Shown one piece after another: positions 1-6,994 of a DNA stretch of 64,000 bases; positions within the stretch are counted from its first letter, which is position 1, and every line of letters starts with the position of its first letter. Position numbers and translations under genes: made by a program. The notes below the pieces were generated by a model. The model was not told the DNA's origin. It did no database searches and saw only the letters and a program-made list of their open reading frames with translations. Origin of the DNA: Streptomyces sp. NBC_00078 (lineage in GTDB: Bacteria > Actinomycetota > Actinomycetes > Streptomycetales > Streptomycetaceae). Location of the stretch: contig NZ_JAPELX010000001.1 of NCBI RefSeq assembly GCF_026343335.1, forward strand, positions 3,968,001 through 4,032,000, read 5' to 3'.

Positions 1-1806
1 CTGGAGGAACGCTCGGCGCTGTTCCGCTCGGTCCTGGACGGCCGCCGGGTGCTGGTCCTGCTGGACAACGCCCGGGACGCGGCCCAGGTACGACCCCTGC
101 TCCCCGGCACGGAGGGCTGCGCGGCCCTGGTGACGTCACGGGTGCGGATGGTCGACCTGGCGGGCGCCCACCTCGTGGACCTCGACGTGATGTCCCCGGA
201 CGAGGCCCTGGCGCTCTTCACCAGGATCGTGGGCGCCGAGCGGGTGGCCTCGGAGCGGAAGGCCGCCCTGGACGTCGTGGCGGCGTGCGGGTTCCTTCCG
301 CTGGCGATCCGCATCGCGGCCTCCCGGCTGGCGGGCCGCCGCACCTGGACCGTCTCCGTCCTCGCCGCCAAGCTGGCGGACGAACGCCGCCGCCTGGACG
401 AACTGCAGGCCGGCGACCTGGCGGTCAAGGCCACCTTCGAACTGGGCTACGGCGCGCTGGAGCCGGCCCAGGCACGCGCGTTCCGTCTGCTGGGGCTCGC
501 GGACGGCCCGGACATCTCGGTGGCGGCGGCCGCCGCGGTGCTGGACCTGCCGGCCGACGAGACGGAGGACCTGCTGGAGTCCCTCGTCGACACCTCCCTG
601 CTGGAGTCGGCGGCTCCCGGCCGCTACCGGTACCACGACCTGGTCCGGCTCTACGCGCGTGCGTGCGCGGAGCGGGACGAGTGGCCGCCGGGCGAGCGCG
701 ACGCGGCGATGTCGCGGTTGCTGGACTTCTACCTGGCCACGGCGGCCGGGGTGTACGCGATCGAGCGGCCGGGGGACCGGCTGGTGGACCATCTGGCGCC
801 GACCGCCCATCCGGCGCCGGCCTTCGCCGACCGCCACGCGGCACAGGACTGGCTGTACGCGGAGGCGATCTGCCTCCTGGCCTGCGTCACCCGGTCCGCG
901 GGCCGGCCGGAGACCCTCGCCCGCGCCATCGACCTGCTGTGGGCCGCGCACGACCTGTCCGAGTCGGGCGCCAACTCCAAGGGATACGAGGCGACCGCAC
1001 AGACCGTGGTGGAGGCGTCCCGACGGCTCGGCGATCCGCGGGCCGAGGCGCGTGCCCTGATGACACTGGTGACCGTCCATCTCGTGATCGGCCGTTTCGA
1101 GCAGGCGGATCAGGAGGCCGAGCGCGCCACCCTCCTCGCGCAGGAGGCGCAGGACCTTCTCCCGGTCTGCTGGGCGAGCAACGCACGCGGGATCATCGCG
1201 CTCTACCAGAACCGCCACGCCGACGGCGAGGAGCACCTCTCCCGGGCCATCGAGCACTTCCGCACGCTGGGCGACCGGCCCGGCGAGGCGAGCGCCCTGT
1301 GCAACCTCTCCCGCATCCACCTCGCCACCGGGCGGACGAACAGCGCGGTCGCGCTGGCCCGGGAGGGCATCGGCGTGTACGACGCGATGGGCAACACCAT
1401 GCGGGGCGCGAACGCCCGGTACGCGCTCGGTCTGGCGCTCACGCAGAGCGGCGAGCTGGACTCCGCGACCGACCGGCTGCACGAGTCGCTGGAGGTGTTC
1501 CGGGACAGCCGCCAGCGCCTGTGGGAGGGCATGAGCCTGTTCCGGCTGGCCGAGGTCGATCTCGCCGCCCGGCGCCCCGCGCAGGCCGCGGCGAACGCCG
1601 AGACGGCGCTGACGGTGCTGCGCGGCATCGGCGGTGAGTGGCGGCGGGGCAACGTCCTGACCGTCCTGGGCCGTGCCCTCAGCGGCATCGGGCAGACGGG
1701 GCGGGCGCGGGTCTGCTGGCAGGAAGCCGTGGGAATCTACGAGGACCTGGGCTCCGACGAGGCCGTGGAGGTACGGGCGCTGCTGACACCGGTGCGGGCG
1801 GCCTGA
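1..1806 (+). CDS. afsR: AfsR-type regulator, C-terminal part (5' end outside window)
   Basis: The reading frame is open from base 1, so the gene begins upstream; about 601 codons are present. Near the start is a Walker B-like segment (VLVLLDNA), followed by the GFLPLAIRIAASRLA motif typical of the NB-ARC/STAND ATPase domain. The last ~300 residues are a helical array of TPR-like repeats. AfsR is a SARP-class pleiotropic activator of antibiotic production that is phosphorylated by AfsK; its N-terminal SARP DNA-binding domain would lie upstream. The identification rests mainly on context: a repeat-containing AfsS-like gene follows immediately, and a kinase with a beta-propeller C-terminus lies 5 kb further on. 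Without the SARP domain in view, another SARP/STAND regulator cannot be fully excluded. Confidence 0.85.
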   Translation: MEERSALFRSVLDGRRVLVLLDNARDAAQVRPLLPGTEGCAALVTSRVRMVDLAGAHLVDLDVMSPDEALALFTRIVGAERVASERKAALDVVAACGFLPLAIRIAASRLAGRRTWTVSVLAAKLADERRRLDELQAGDLAVKATFELGYGALEPAQARAFRLLGLADGPDISVAAAAAVLDLPADETEDLLESLVDTSLLESAAPGRYRYHDLVRLYARACAERDEWPPGERDAAMSRLLDFYLATAAGVYAIERPGDRLVDHLAPTAHPAPAFADRHAAQDWLYAEAICLLACVTRSAGRPETLARAIDLLWAAHDLSESGANSKGYEATAQTVVEASRRLGDPRAEARALMTLVTVHLVIGRFEQADQEAERATLLAQEAQDLLPVCWASNARGIIALYQNRHADGEEHLSRAIEHFRTLGDRPGEASALCNLSRIHLATGRTNSAVALAREGIGVYDAMGNTMRGANARYALGLALTQSGELDSATDRLHESLEVFRDSRQRLWEGMSLFRLAEVDLAARRPAQAAANAETALTVLRGIGGEWRRGNVLTVLGRALSGIGQTGRARVCWQEAVGIYEDLGSDEAVEVRALLTPVRAA

Positions 1807-1822
1807 CCGGCCCCGCGGAGGC

Positions 1823-1844
1823 GTTCATCGTTCGTTTATCGCCT
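1823..1844 (+). promoter_or_regulatory. AfsR/PhoP-type direct repeat upstream of afsS
   Basis: Two 11-bp direct repeats, GTTCATCGTTC and GTTTATCGCCT, lie back to back starting 17 bp after the afsR stop. A weaker third unit follows. In S. coelicolor, AfsR and PhoP compete for 11-bp direct repeats of this type at the -35 region of the afsS promoter. The position between afsR and afsS and the repeat spacing match that arrangement. I infer that this is the activator site for afsS; the promoter -10 was not assigned. Confidence 0.75.
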
Positions 1845-2024
1845 TCCGTCAAGCTGAAGGCAGTCGATCCGTCGCGTCGGGGGGCAGACGGGTCGCCGGC
1901 GGGCCCCATACCCACTTATTGGGGCGAGCGGCCCAGCAGGGGCCCCGTCCGGTCGTCCTCGGGGGAGTGACCGGGCGGGCCCCGCCGATCCATCCATGCG
2001 ATCCACCAAGGGGAGTTGACGACC

Positions 2025-2210
2025 ATGAGCGACGAGCTCAAGCCGGAGGACCTGCACGCCACGTCCACGACGGACGGCAAGGTGACGACTCAGGACCTGC
2101 ACGCCACGGACAAGCCCGTGAAGACCGACGACCTGCACGCCACGGACGAGCCCTTGGAGACCAAGGACCTGCACGCCACGTCGGAGCCCTTCAAGCCGAC
2201 GAAGGCATAA
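2025..2210 (+). CDS. afsS: AfsS, small repeat-containing regulator of secondary metabolism
   Basis: This 61-residue acidic protein consists almost entirely of four spaced copies of the motif DLHAT, each preceded by an acidic or polar residue, with a Thr/Lys/Pro-rich linker of about 13 residues per repeat. AfsS (AfsR2) of S. coelicolor/S. lividans has the same size and the same kind of repeat and stimulates antibiotic production when transcribed under AfsR. The start was set at ATG 2025 because GGGGAG lies 9 bases upstream; a TTG at 2016 overlaps that ribosome-binding site. The gene lies 218 bp downstream of afsR behind the direct-repeat operator and is followed by a strong hairpin. Its biochemical mode of action is unknown. 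Confidence 0.9.
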   Translation: MSDELKPEDLHATSTTDGKVTTQDLHATDKPVKTDDLHATDEPLETKDLHATSEPFKPTKA

Positions 2211-2229
2211 GCCTCCTCGCACGGGGACC

Positions 2230-2263
2230 GGCCGCGGCGGCACGGAGGGGAGCCGCCGCGGCC
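2230..2263. terminator. Hairpin terminator between afsS and fadD
   Basis: A perfect 12-bp GC stem (GGCCGCGGCGGC paired with GCCGCCGCGGCC) with a 10-base loop lies 19 bp after the afsS stop and 15 bp before the end of the convergent fadD gene. It probably serves both directions. There is no U tract, as is usual in Streptomyces. Confidence 0.7.
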
Positions 2264-2278
2264 GAGGCGTGCCGGCGC

Positions 2279-3847
2279 TCAGCGCGCCCGCCCCCGCAGT
2301 TCCCCCTTGACCACCTTCCCGCTCGCGTTCCTGGGCAGTTCCGTCAGGAACTCCACCTGCCTGGGCACCTTGTAGTTCGCCATCTCCCGCCGCGCCCACG
2401 CGATCAGGTCGTCCTGGGTCAGGACGGCCCCCGGCCGCCGCACCACGTACGCCTTCCCGACCTCCCCCAGCCGCGGATCCGGTACGCCGATCACCGCGAC
2501 GTCCGCCACATCCGGGTGCAGGCCCAGCAGTTGCTCTATCTCCGCCGGGTAGGCGTTGAAGCCGCCGACGATGAACATGTCCTTGATGCGGTCGGTGATG
2601 CGCAGGTTGCCGGCCGCGTCGAGGACCCCCACGTCGCCCGTCCGCAGCCAGCCGTCCTCCGTCACCACCTCGGCCGTCGCCGCCTCGTCCTCGTAGTAGC
2701 CGCGCATGACGTTGAAGCCGCGTACCAGGACCTCGCCGGGCTCGCCGGGCGGTGCATCGACGCGCACCTCGGTGCCCGGTATCGCCCGCCCGGACGTCGA
2801 CGCGATCACCGTGGGTTCGTCGCCCCGCCGGCACATCGTGACGATGCCGCTGGCCTCCGAGAGGCCGTACGCCGTCAGGACCGTCTCCACGCCCAACTCC
2901 CCGCGCAGCCGCTCCACCAGTCGCAGGGGCACCACCGCGGCGCCCGTCACCACCAGCCGCAGCGCCGAGAGGTCGTGGGCGGTGCGGGCGGGGTGGTCGA
3001 GGAGGGACTGGTGGAGAGTGGGCGGGCCGGGGAGCACCGACACCCGCTCCGCCGCGATGTTGGCCAGGGCCGTGTCGATGTTGAACACCGGCTGGGGAAT
3101 CATCGTCGCGCCGCGCATCAGACAGGCCAGTACTCCGGCCTTGTAGCCGAAGGTGTGGAAGAACGGGTTCACAATCAGATAGCGGTCGCCCTGCCTCAAC
3201 CCGGCCAGCTCGCACCACACTTCGTATGCCCGCAGCGTCTGCGCGTGGGTGATCACCGCGCCCTTGGGGCGGCCCGTCGTACCGGACGTGAAGACGATGT
3301 CCGACGGCCAGGATCCGTCCACCGCCGCCGCGCGCGCCCGCACGTCGGACGGGCCCACCCCGTCCCCGCCCGCGAGGAAGTCCTTCCACGTACGGAAGTC
3401 GGCGGGCGCGTCGTCCGACAGCACCACCACCTGCTCCAGCGAGGGCAGTTCCGGCCCTTCCGCGACCGCCCGCCGCAGCGAGGCCACGTACGAGGTCCCG
3501 AGGAAGGTCCCGGTCACGAAGAGCAGCCGCGCTCCGCTCCTGCGCAGCACGTCCGCCGCCTCCGCGCCCTTGAAGCGCGTGTTGACCGGCACGAGGACCG
3601 CCCCGGCCGAGACCGCGCCCAGCGCCGCCACGATCCAGTCCAGCGAGTTCGGGGCCCAGATCGCGACCCGGTCCCCCGGCAAGAGGCCCCTCGCGATGCA
3701 GGCGGCCGCCGCCCGTTCGACGCGGGCGCCCAGTTCGGCGTACGAGATCCGGGTACGGCCCTCCACCACCGCCTCGGTGTCCGCGTACCGCTTCGCCGCG
3801 TACCGGACGAGTCCCGGAATGCTGCCCCACTCCACGTCACCGCGCAC
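2279..3847 (-). CDS. Long-chain/steroid-type acyl-CoA ligase (FadD3-like AMP-binding)
   Basis: This 522-residue ANL-superfamily ligase would activate a carboxylic acid to its acyl-CoA through an acyl-AMP. Visible motifs are the P-loop IVFTSGTTGRPKGA near residue 165, the YGLSEASG motif in the middle, TGDVG, and the C-terminal GGFNAYPAEIE hinge region with PRNASGKV carrying the catalytic lysine. The length is normal for the family. The start is GTG 3847 with a GGGGG ribosome-binding site 7 bases upstream. It is divergent from the thiolase/DUF35/hydratase operon and shares with it two copies of the CTGAC-n5-GTCAG type palindrome, so the four genes are probably co-induced. Related proteins act on steroid-ring propanoate remnants, but the substrate here is not determined. 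Confidence 0.88.
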   Translation of the reverse strand: MRGDVEWGSIPGLVRYAAKRYADTEAVVEGRTRISYAELGARVERAAAACIARGLLPGDRVAIWAPNSLDWIVAALGAVSAGAVLVPVNTRFKGAEAADVLRRSGARLLFVTGTFLGTSYVASLRRAVAEGPELPSLEQVVVLSDDAPADFRTWKDFLAGGDGVGPSDVRARAAAVDGSWPSDIVFTSGTTGRPKGAVITHAQTLRAYEVWCELAGLRQGDRYLIVNPFFHTFGYKAGVLACLMRGATMIPQPVFNIDTALANIAAERVSVLPGPPTLHQSLLDHPARTAHDLSALRLVVTGAAVVPLRLVERLRGELGVETVLTAYGLSEASGIVTMCRRGDEPTVIASTSGRAIPGTEVRVDAPPGEPGEVLVRGFNVMRGYYEDEAATAEVVTEDGWLRTGDVGVLDAAGNLRITDRIKDMFIVGGFNAYPAEIEQLLGLHPDVADVAVIGVPDPRLGEVGKAYVVRRPGAVLTQDDLIAWARREMANYKVPRQVEFLTELPRNASGKVVKGELRGRAR

Positions 3848-3866
3848 AACAGCCCCCTACGACTAG

Positions 3867-3881
3867 CTGACTATCCGTCAG
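3867..3881. promoter_or_regulatory. Regulon palindrome, site 1 (fadD/ltp divergent promoter)
   Basis: CTGACTATCCGTCAG is an inverted repeat with arms CTGAC and GTCAG, 20 bp upstream of the fadD start. It is one of the copies of the CTGACGnnnCGTCAG palindrome shared by the catabolic promoters of this window and is a likely TetR-type repressor operator. Confidence 0.75.
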
Positions 3882-3893
3882 ATTAGCTGTAGC

Positions 3894-3908
3894 CTGACGC
3901 CCTGTCAG
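3894..3908. promoter_or_regulatory. Regulon palindrome, site 2 (fadD/ltp divergent promoter)
   Basis: CTGACGCCCTGTCAG lies 31 bp upstream of the thiolase-like gene and 27 bp (start to start) from site 1. The right arm has one mismatch (TGTCAG for CGTCAG). The pair of sites suggests one operator per divergent transcript. Confidence 0.7.
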
Positions 3909-3938
3909 CTGCCCTGGCACCCTGCGGAGGTTCCCACC

Positions 3939-5093
3939 ATGGCCGGAATCAAGGACGCCACCGCGATCGTCGGGATCGGGCAAACCCCTTTCGCCAAAAG
4001 GCTGGACGAGGACGAGAAGACCCTCGCCTGCCGGGCCGTCCTCGCCGCTCTCGACGACGCGGGCATCGCGCCCGGCGAGGTCGACGCCCTCGCCTCGTAC
4101 ACGATGGAGGAGACGGACGAGGTGGAGCTGGCGAAGGCCGTCGGCTTCGGTGACCTCACCTTCTTCAGCAAGGCCGGCTACGGCGGCGGCGGTTCGTGCG
4201 CCACGGTCGCCCATCTCGCCACCGCCATCGCCACCGGTCAGGCGAGCGTCGGCGTCGCCTGGCGCTCGCGCAAGCGCGGCAGCGGTCCCCGCCCCTGGAA
4301 GAACACCACCGTCCAACTCCCCACCCCGGCCCAGTGGACACGCCCCTTCGGCCTGCTCCGCCCCGCCGACGAGATAGCCATGCTCACCCGCCGCTACATG
4401 CACGAGTACGGCGCGACCCGCGACCACCTCTTCAACGTCGCCCTCGCCTGCCGCAACAGAGCGAACCAGAACCCCGCCGCGGTGATGTACGACCGCCCCC
4501 TGACCCGCGAGATGTACATGACCTCCCGCTGGATCAGCGAGCCCCTGTGCCTGTTCGACAACTGCCTTGAGACGGATGGGGCGTTGGCCTGCGTGGTCGT
4601 CAGCAGGGAGCGGGCGCGCGACTGCCGCCGGACCCCCGTCTACGTCCACTCCGCCGCCCAGGGCCTGCCCGCCCAGCACCACGGCATGGTCAACTACTGG
4701 AACGACGACCCGCTCACCGGGCCGGCCTGGACCGCCGCCCGGCACCTGTGGAAACACGCGGACTTCACGCCCCAGGACGTGGACGTGGCCCAGATCTACG
4801 ACGCGTTCACGGCGCTCGTACCGCTCTCCCTGGAGGGCTACGGGTTCTGCGACCGCGGAGAGGGCGGGGCGTTCACCGAGCAGGGGGCCCTGGAGACCGG
4901 CGGGCGGCTGCCCCTCAACACCGGTGGCGGCGGGCTCAGTGAGGCCTACGTCCACGGGTTCAACCTCATCAACGAAGGCGTGAAGCAGCTCAGAGGCACC
5001 AGCACCGCCCAGATCCCGGACGCCACCACCTGCCTGGTCACCGCCGGCGAGGGAGTCCCGACGTCCGCCCTGCTGCTGACGAACAGGAGTTGA
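3939..5093 (+). CDS. Thiolase-like lipid-transfer protein (Ltp/SCP-x type)
   Basis: This 384-residue protein has a thiolase fold (N-terminal DATAIVGIGQTPF, C-terminal LNTGGGGLSEAYVHG and the CLVTAGEGVPTSALLL strand). Relatives partnered with DUF35 proteins cleave beta-keto or beta-hydroxy acyl-CoA chains by thiolysis or retro-aldol cleavage. A cysteine stands at the position of the thiolase nucleophile (GGGSCATV, near residue 88), and the QIYDAFTALV segment near residue 286 contains the tyrosine motif seen in Ltp2-type aldolases. The start ATG 3939 follows GGAGG at the right distance. The next gene, a DUF35 Zn-ribbon protein, begins 7 bp downstream and is the expected partner. Whether it acts as thiolase or aldolase cannot be decided from sequence alone. 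Confidence 0.85.
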   Translation: MAGIKDATAIVGIGQTPFAKRLDEDEKTLACRAVLAALDDAGIAPGEVDALASYTMEETDEVELAKAVGFGDLTFFSKAGYGGGGSCATVAHLATAIATGQASVGVAWRSRKRGSGPRPWKNTTVQLPTPAQWTRPFGLLRPADEIAMLTRRYMHEYGATRDHLFNVALACRNRANQNPAAVMYDRPLTREMYMTSRWISEPLCLFDNCLETDGALACVVVSRERARDCRRTPVYVHSAAQGLPAQHHGMVNYWNDDPLTGPAWTAARHLWKHADFTPQDVDVAQIYDAFTALVPLSLEGYGFCDRGEGGAFTEQGALETGGRLPLNTGGGGLSEAYVHGFNLINEGVKQLRGTSTAQIPDATTCLVTAGEGVPTSALLLTNRS

Positions 5094-5100
5094 GCCACCC

Positions 5101-5517
5101 ATGCTGACCCCCGTCACCGACGCCGACGGCGCCCCCTTCTGGGGCTACGCCCGCCAGGGCGAACTCCGTGTCCAGGCCTGCGCCGCCTGCAGCGAACTCC
5201 GCTTCCCGCCCCGGCCCTGCTGCCCCCACTGCCAGTCCTTCGAGAGCGAGTGGCGGCCGGTCGACGGGCACGGGCGCATCTGGTCCTACGTCGTCCCGCA
5301 CCCGCCCCTGCTGCCCGAATACGCGCAGCAGGCGCCGTACAACGTCGTCGTCGTCGAACTCACCGACGCCCCGCGCATCCGTCTGGTCGGCAATGTGGTC
5401 GCCGAGGCCGACGCGCGGCTCGACTCGGTCCCGCCCGAGCGCATCCGGATCGGCGCCAGGGTGCAGGTCGTCTTCGACGGCGACGGGCTGCCCCAGTGGG
5501 TCCTGGAGCGGCCATGA
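5101..5517 (+). CDS. Zn-ribbon/OB-fold DUF35 protein, partner of the thiolase
   Basis: The 138-residue protein carries an N-terminal rubredoxin-like Zn ribbon (CAAC...CCPHC, residues ~24-42) followed by an OB-fold (GHGRIWSYVVPHPP...). DUF35 proteins form complexes with thiolase-like enzymes, supplying an acyl-CoA-binding surface, as in the ChsH2-Ltp2 steroid aldolase. It lies 7 bp after the thiolase gene and its stop overlaps the start of the hydratase gene (ATGA), so the three are translationally coupled. A second protein of the same family is encoded at 25300-25710. Confidence 0.85.
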   Translation: MLTPVTDADGAPFWGYARQGELRVQACAACSELRFPPRPCCPHCQSFESEWRPVDGHGRIWSYVVPHPPLLPEYAQQAPYNVVVVELTDAPRIRLVGNVVAEADARLDSVPPERIRIGARVQVVFDGDGLPQWVLERP

Positions 5518-6287
5518 CCGTGCGCGTGAGCGCCGACAAGGCCACCGGCATCGCCGTCGTCACCCTCGACCGGCCCGAGCGGCTCAACGCCATCGACCTG
5601 CCGATGCGCGACGAACTGCGGCGGGTCTGGCGGGAGTTGAGGTTCGACGACTCCGTGCGCGCCGTCGTCCTCACCGGCAGCGGCGAGCGGGCGTTCTGCA
5701 CCGGTCTCGACCGGGACGCGGAGGTACCGCAGCCGGGCTCGCCCTACATGGCCGACGATCCGCTGCTGCGCGTGGGCCCCAAGGCGAACGACCTGTGGAA
5801 GCCGGTCGTGGCCGCCGTGCGGGGCATGGCCTGCGGGGGCGCCTTCTATCTCCTCGGGGAGTCGGACTTCCTCGTCGCCGACACCGGCGCCACCTTCTTC
5901 GACCCGCACACCGCCTACGGCATGGTCAGCGCCTACGAGTCGGTGCTCATGGCGCACCGCATGCCGCACGGCGAGGTCGCGCGGATGATGCTGATGGGCA
6001 CGGCCGAGCGCATCGGGGCCAGCCGGGCGTACGACATCGGGCTGGTGTCCGAACTCACCGAACCCGGCGGGGCGTTGGCCGCGGCGACCGCCTGCGCCAC
6101 CGTGATCGCCGGATATCCGGCCGAGGGCGTGCAGGGAACCGTGCGCGCCCTGTGGGCCGCCAAGGAGGCCGCACTCGCCGCCGGCTTCGCACAGGCGCCG
6201 CATCTCATCTCCCTCGGCAACCTGCCCGCGCACCGCCAGGCGGAGCTGTTCGCCGGGCGGCGCGGCGGGGGGTTCCGGGTGCGGTGA
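5514..6287 (+). CDS. Enoyl-CoA hydratase/isomerase (crotonase family)
   Basis: This 257-residue crotonase-fold protein begins TVRVSADKATGIAVVTLDRPERLNAIDLPM and has the oxyanion-hole segments AFCTGLDRD and VRGMACGGAFYLLGESDF. It would hydrate an alpha,beta-unsaturated acyl-CoA formed by one of the acyl-CoA dehydrogenases. Start ATG 5514 overlaps the preceding stop by four bases. At the usual catalytic-glutamate positions the protein reads DPHTAYGMVSAYE, so it may be an isomerase or a hydrolase-like member and not a classical hydratase. It is the last gene of the operon that starts at 3939. Confidence 0.85.
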   Translation: MTVRVSADKATGIAVVTLDRPERLNAIDLPMRDELRRVWRELRFDDSVRAVVLTGSGERAFCTGLDRDAEVPQPGSPYMADDPLLRVGPKANDLWKPVVAAVRGMACGGAFYLLGESDFLVADTGATFFDPHTAYGMVSAYESVLMAHRMPHGEVARMMLMGTAERIGASRAYDIGLVSELTEPGGALAAATACATVIAGYPAEGVQGTVRALWAAKEAALAAGFAQAPHLISLGNLPAHRQAELFAGRRGGGFRVR

Positions 6288-6296
6288 GGCGGCCGG

Positions 6297-6854
6297 TCAG
6301 CTGCTGCTGGCGCGCGCCGACTCGTCGACGTCGCAGTGGTCGACCGAGGCGACCAGGCTCGCGCTGCCGACCTGCACCTTCGCCGTCGCCGTGTCGTTCG
6401 CGGGCACGTCGACGTCCGCGAACCCGGTGACGACGTATTCGTCCCGCTTGTCCTTGAAGGTGACGCTGACGGTGAAGGTCCCGCCGGCCGCGTTCGGGTT
6501 GGTGACCTCGACGGTCGCGTACGGCGCCTTCGCGCTCGCGCAGCGCACCAGCTTCACCGTGGCGTCCTGGAGCGACGTGGCCGTGGGCGTGGGCGTGGTG
6601 CCGACGGAACCGCCGGACGAGCCGCTGGAGGAGCCGTAGTCGTCATCGTCATCGTCGTAGTACCTGTGGCTGCTCGACGACGAACTGTCGTGATCCTGCG
6701 CCGAACTGCTGCAGCCCCCTCCACCGTGGTGGCTGCTGCCGTGGCTCTTCCCGATGCCGTGGTGTCCGTGACTGCGCCCCGTGAACCCCGTCAGCGAGAG
6801 GACCACGAACGCCAGTACCGCTGTGTACCTGAGACCGCGCCCCCGTAGATGCAT
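6297..6854 (-). CDS. Secreted low-complexity Ser/His/Asp-rich protein
   Basis: The 185-residue product has an N-terminal hydrophobic segment (YTAVLAFVVLSLTGFTG, residues ~10-27) that looks like a signal peptide. A low-complexity stretch rich in His, Gly, Ser and six consecutive Asp residues follows to about residue 85. The C-terminal ~90 residues resemble a small beta-sandwich (VKLVRCASAKAPYATVEVTN...). The C-terminal half resembles short extracellular domains common in Streptomyces lipoproteins and secreted proteins; the function is unknown. It lies between the hydratase and afsK on the afsK strand, 140 bp downstream of afsK, and is probably part of the ancestral afsS-afsK interval. Confidence 0.7.
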   Translation of the reverse strand: MHLRGRGLRYTAVLAFVVLSLTGFTGRSHGHHGIGKSHGSSHHGGGGCSSSAQDHDSSSSSSHRYYDDDDDDYGSSSGSSGGSVGTTPTPTATSLQDATVKLVRCASAKAPYATVEVTNPNAAGGTFTVSVTFKDKRDEYVVTGFADVDVPANDTATAKVQVGSASLVASVDHCDVDESARASSS

Positions 6855-6994
6855 GCCATGACCCTATCCATCGCGTGTCACGACCATGCCACTGCCTGGC
6901 GACCGTCGCGTACCCGGCGTAGCGTCTGCCGTGGACGGCCGCCGTCTGGCCCCTTCCGTGAACCCGTACGACGGCCGTCACCGAACCTCACCGG

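Noticed and set aside
136..1482. Long open frame antisense to afsR
   Set aside because: It is the high-GC shadow of the real gene: no ribosome-binding site, no family similarity, and codon bias fits the other strand.
1836..3830. A 664-residue frame antisense to afsS and partly overlapping fadD
   Set aside because: It consists of Arg/Gly-rich shadow sequence; fadD and afsS explain the region.
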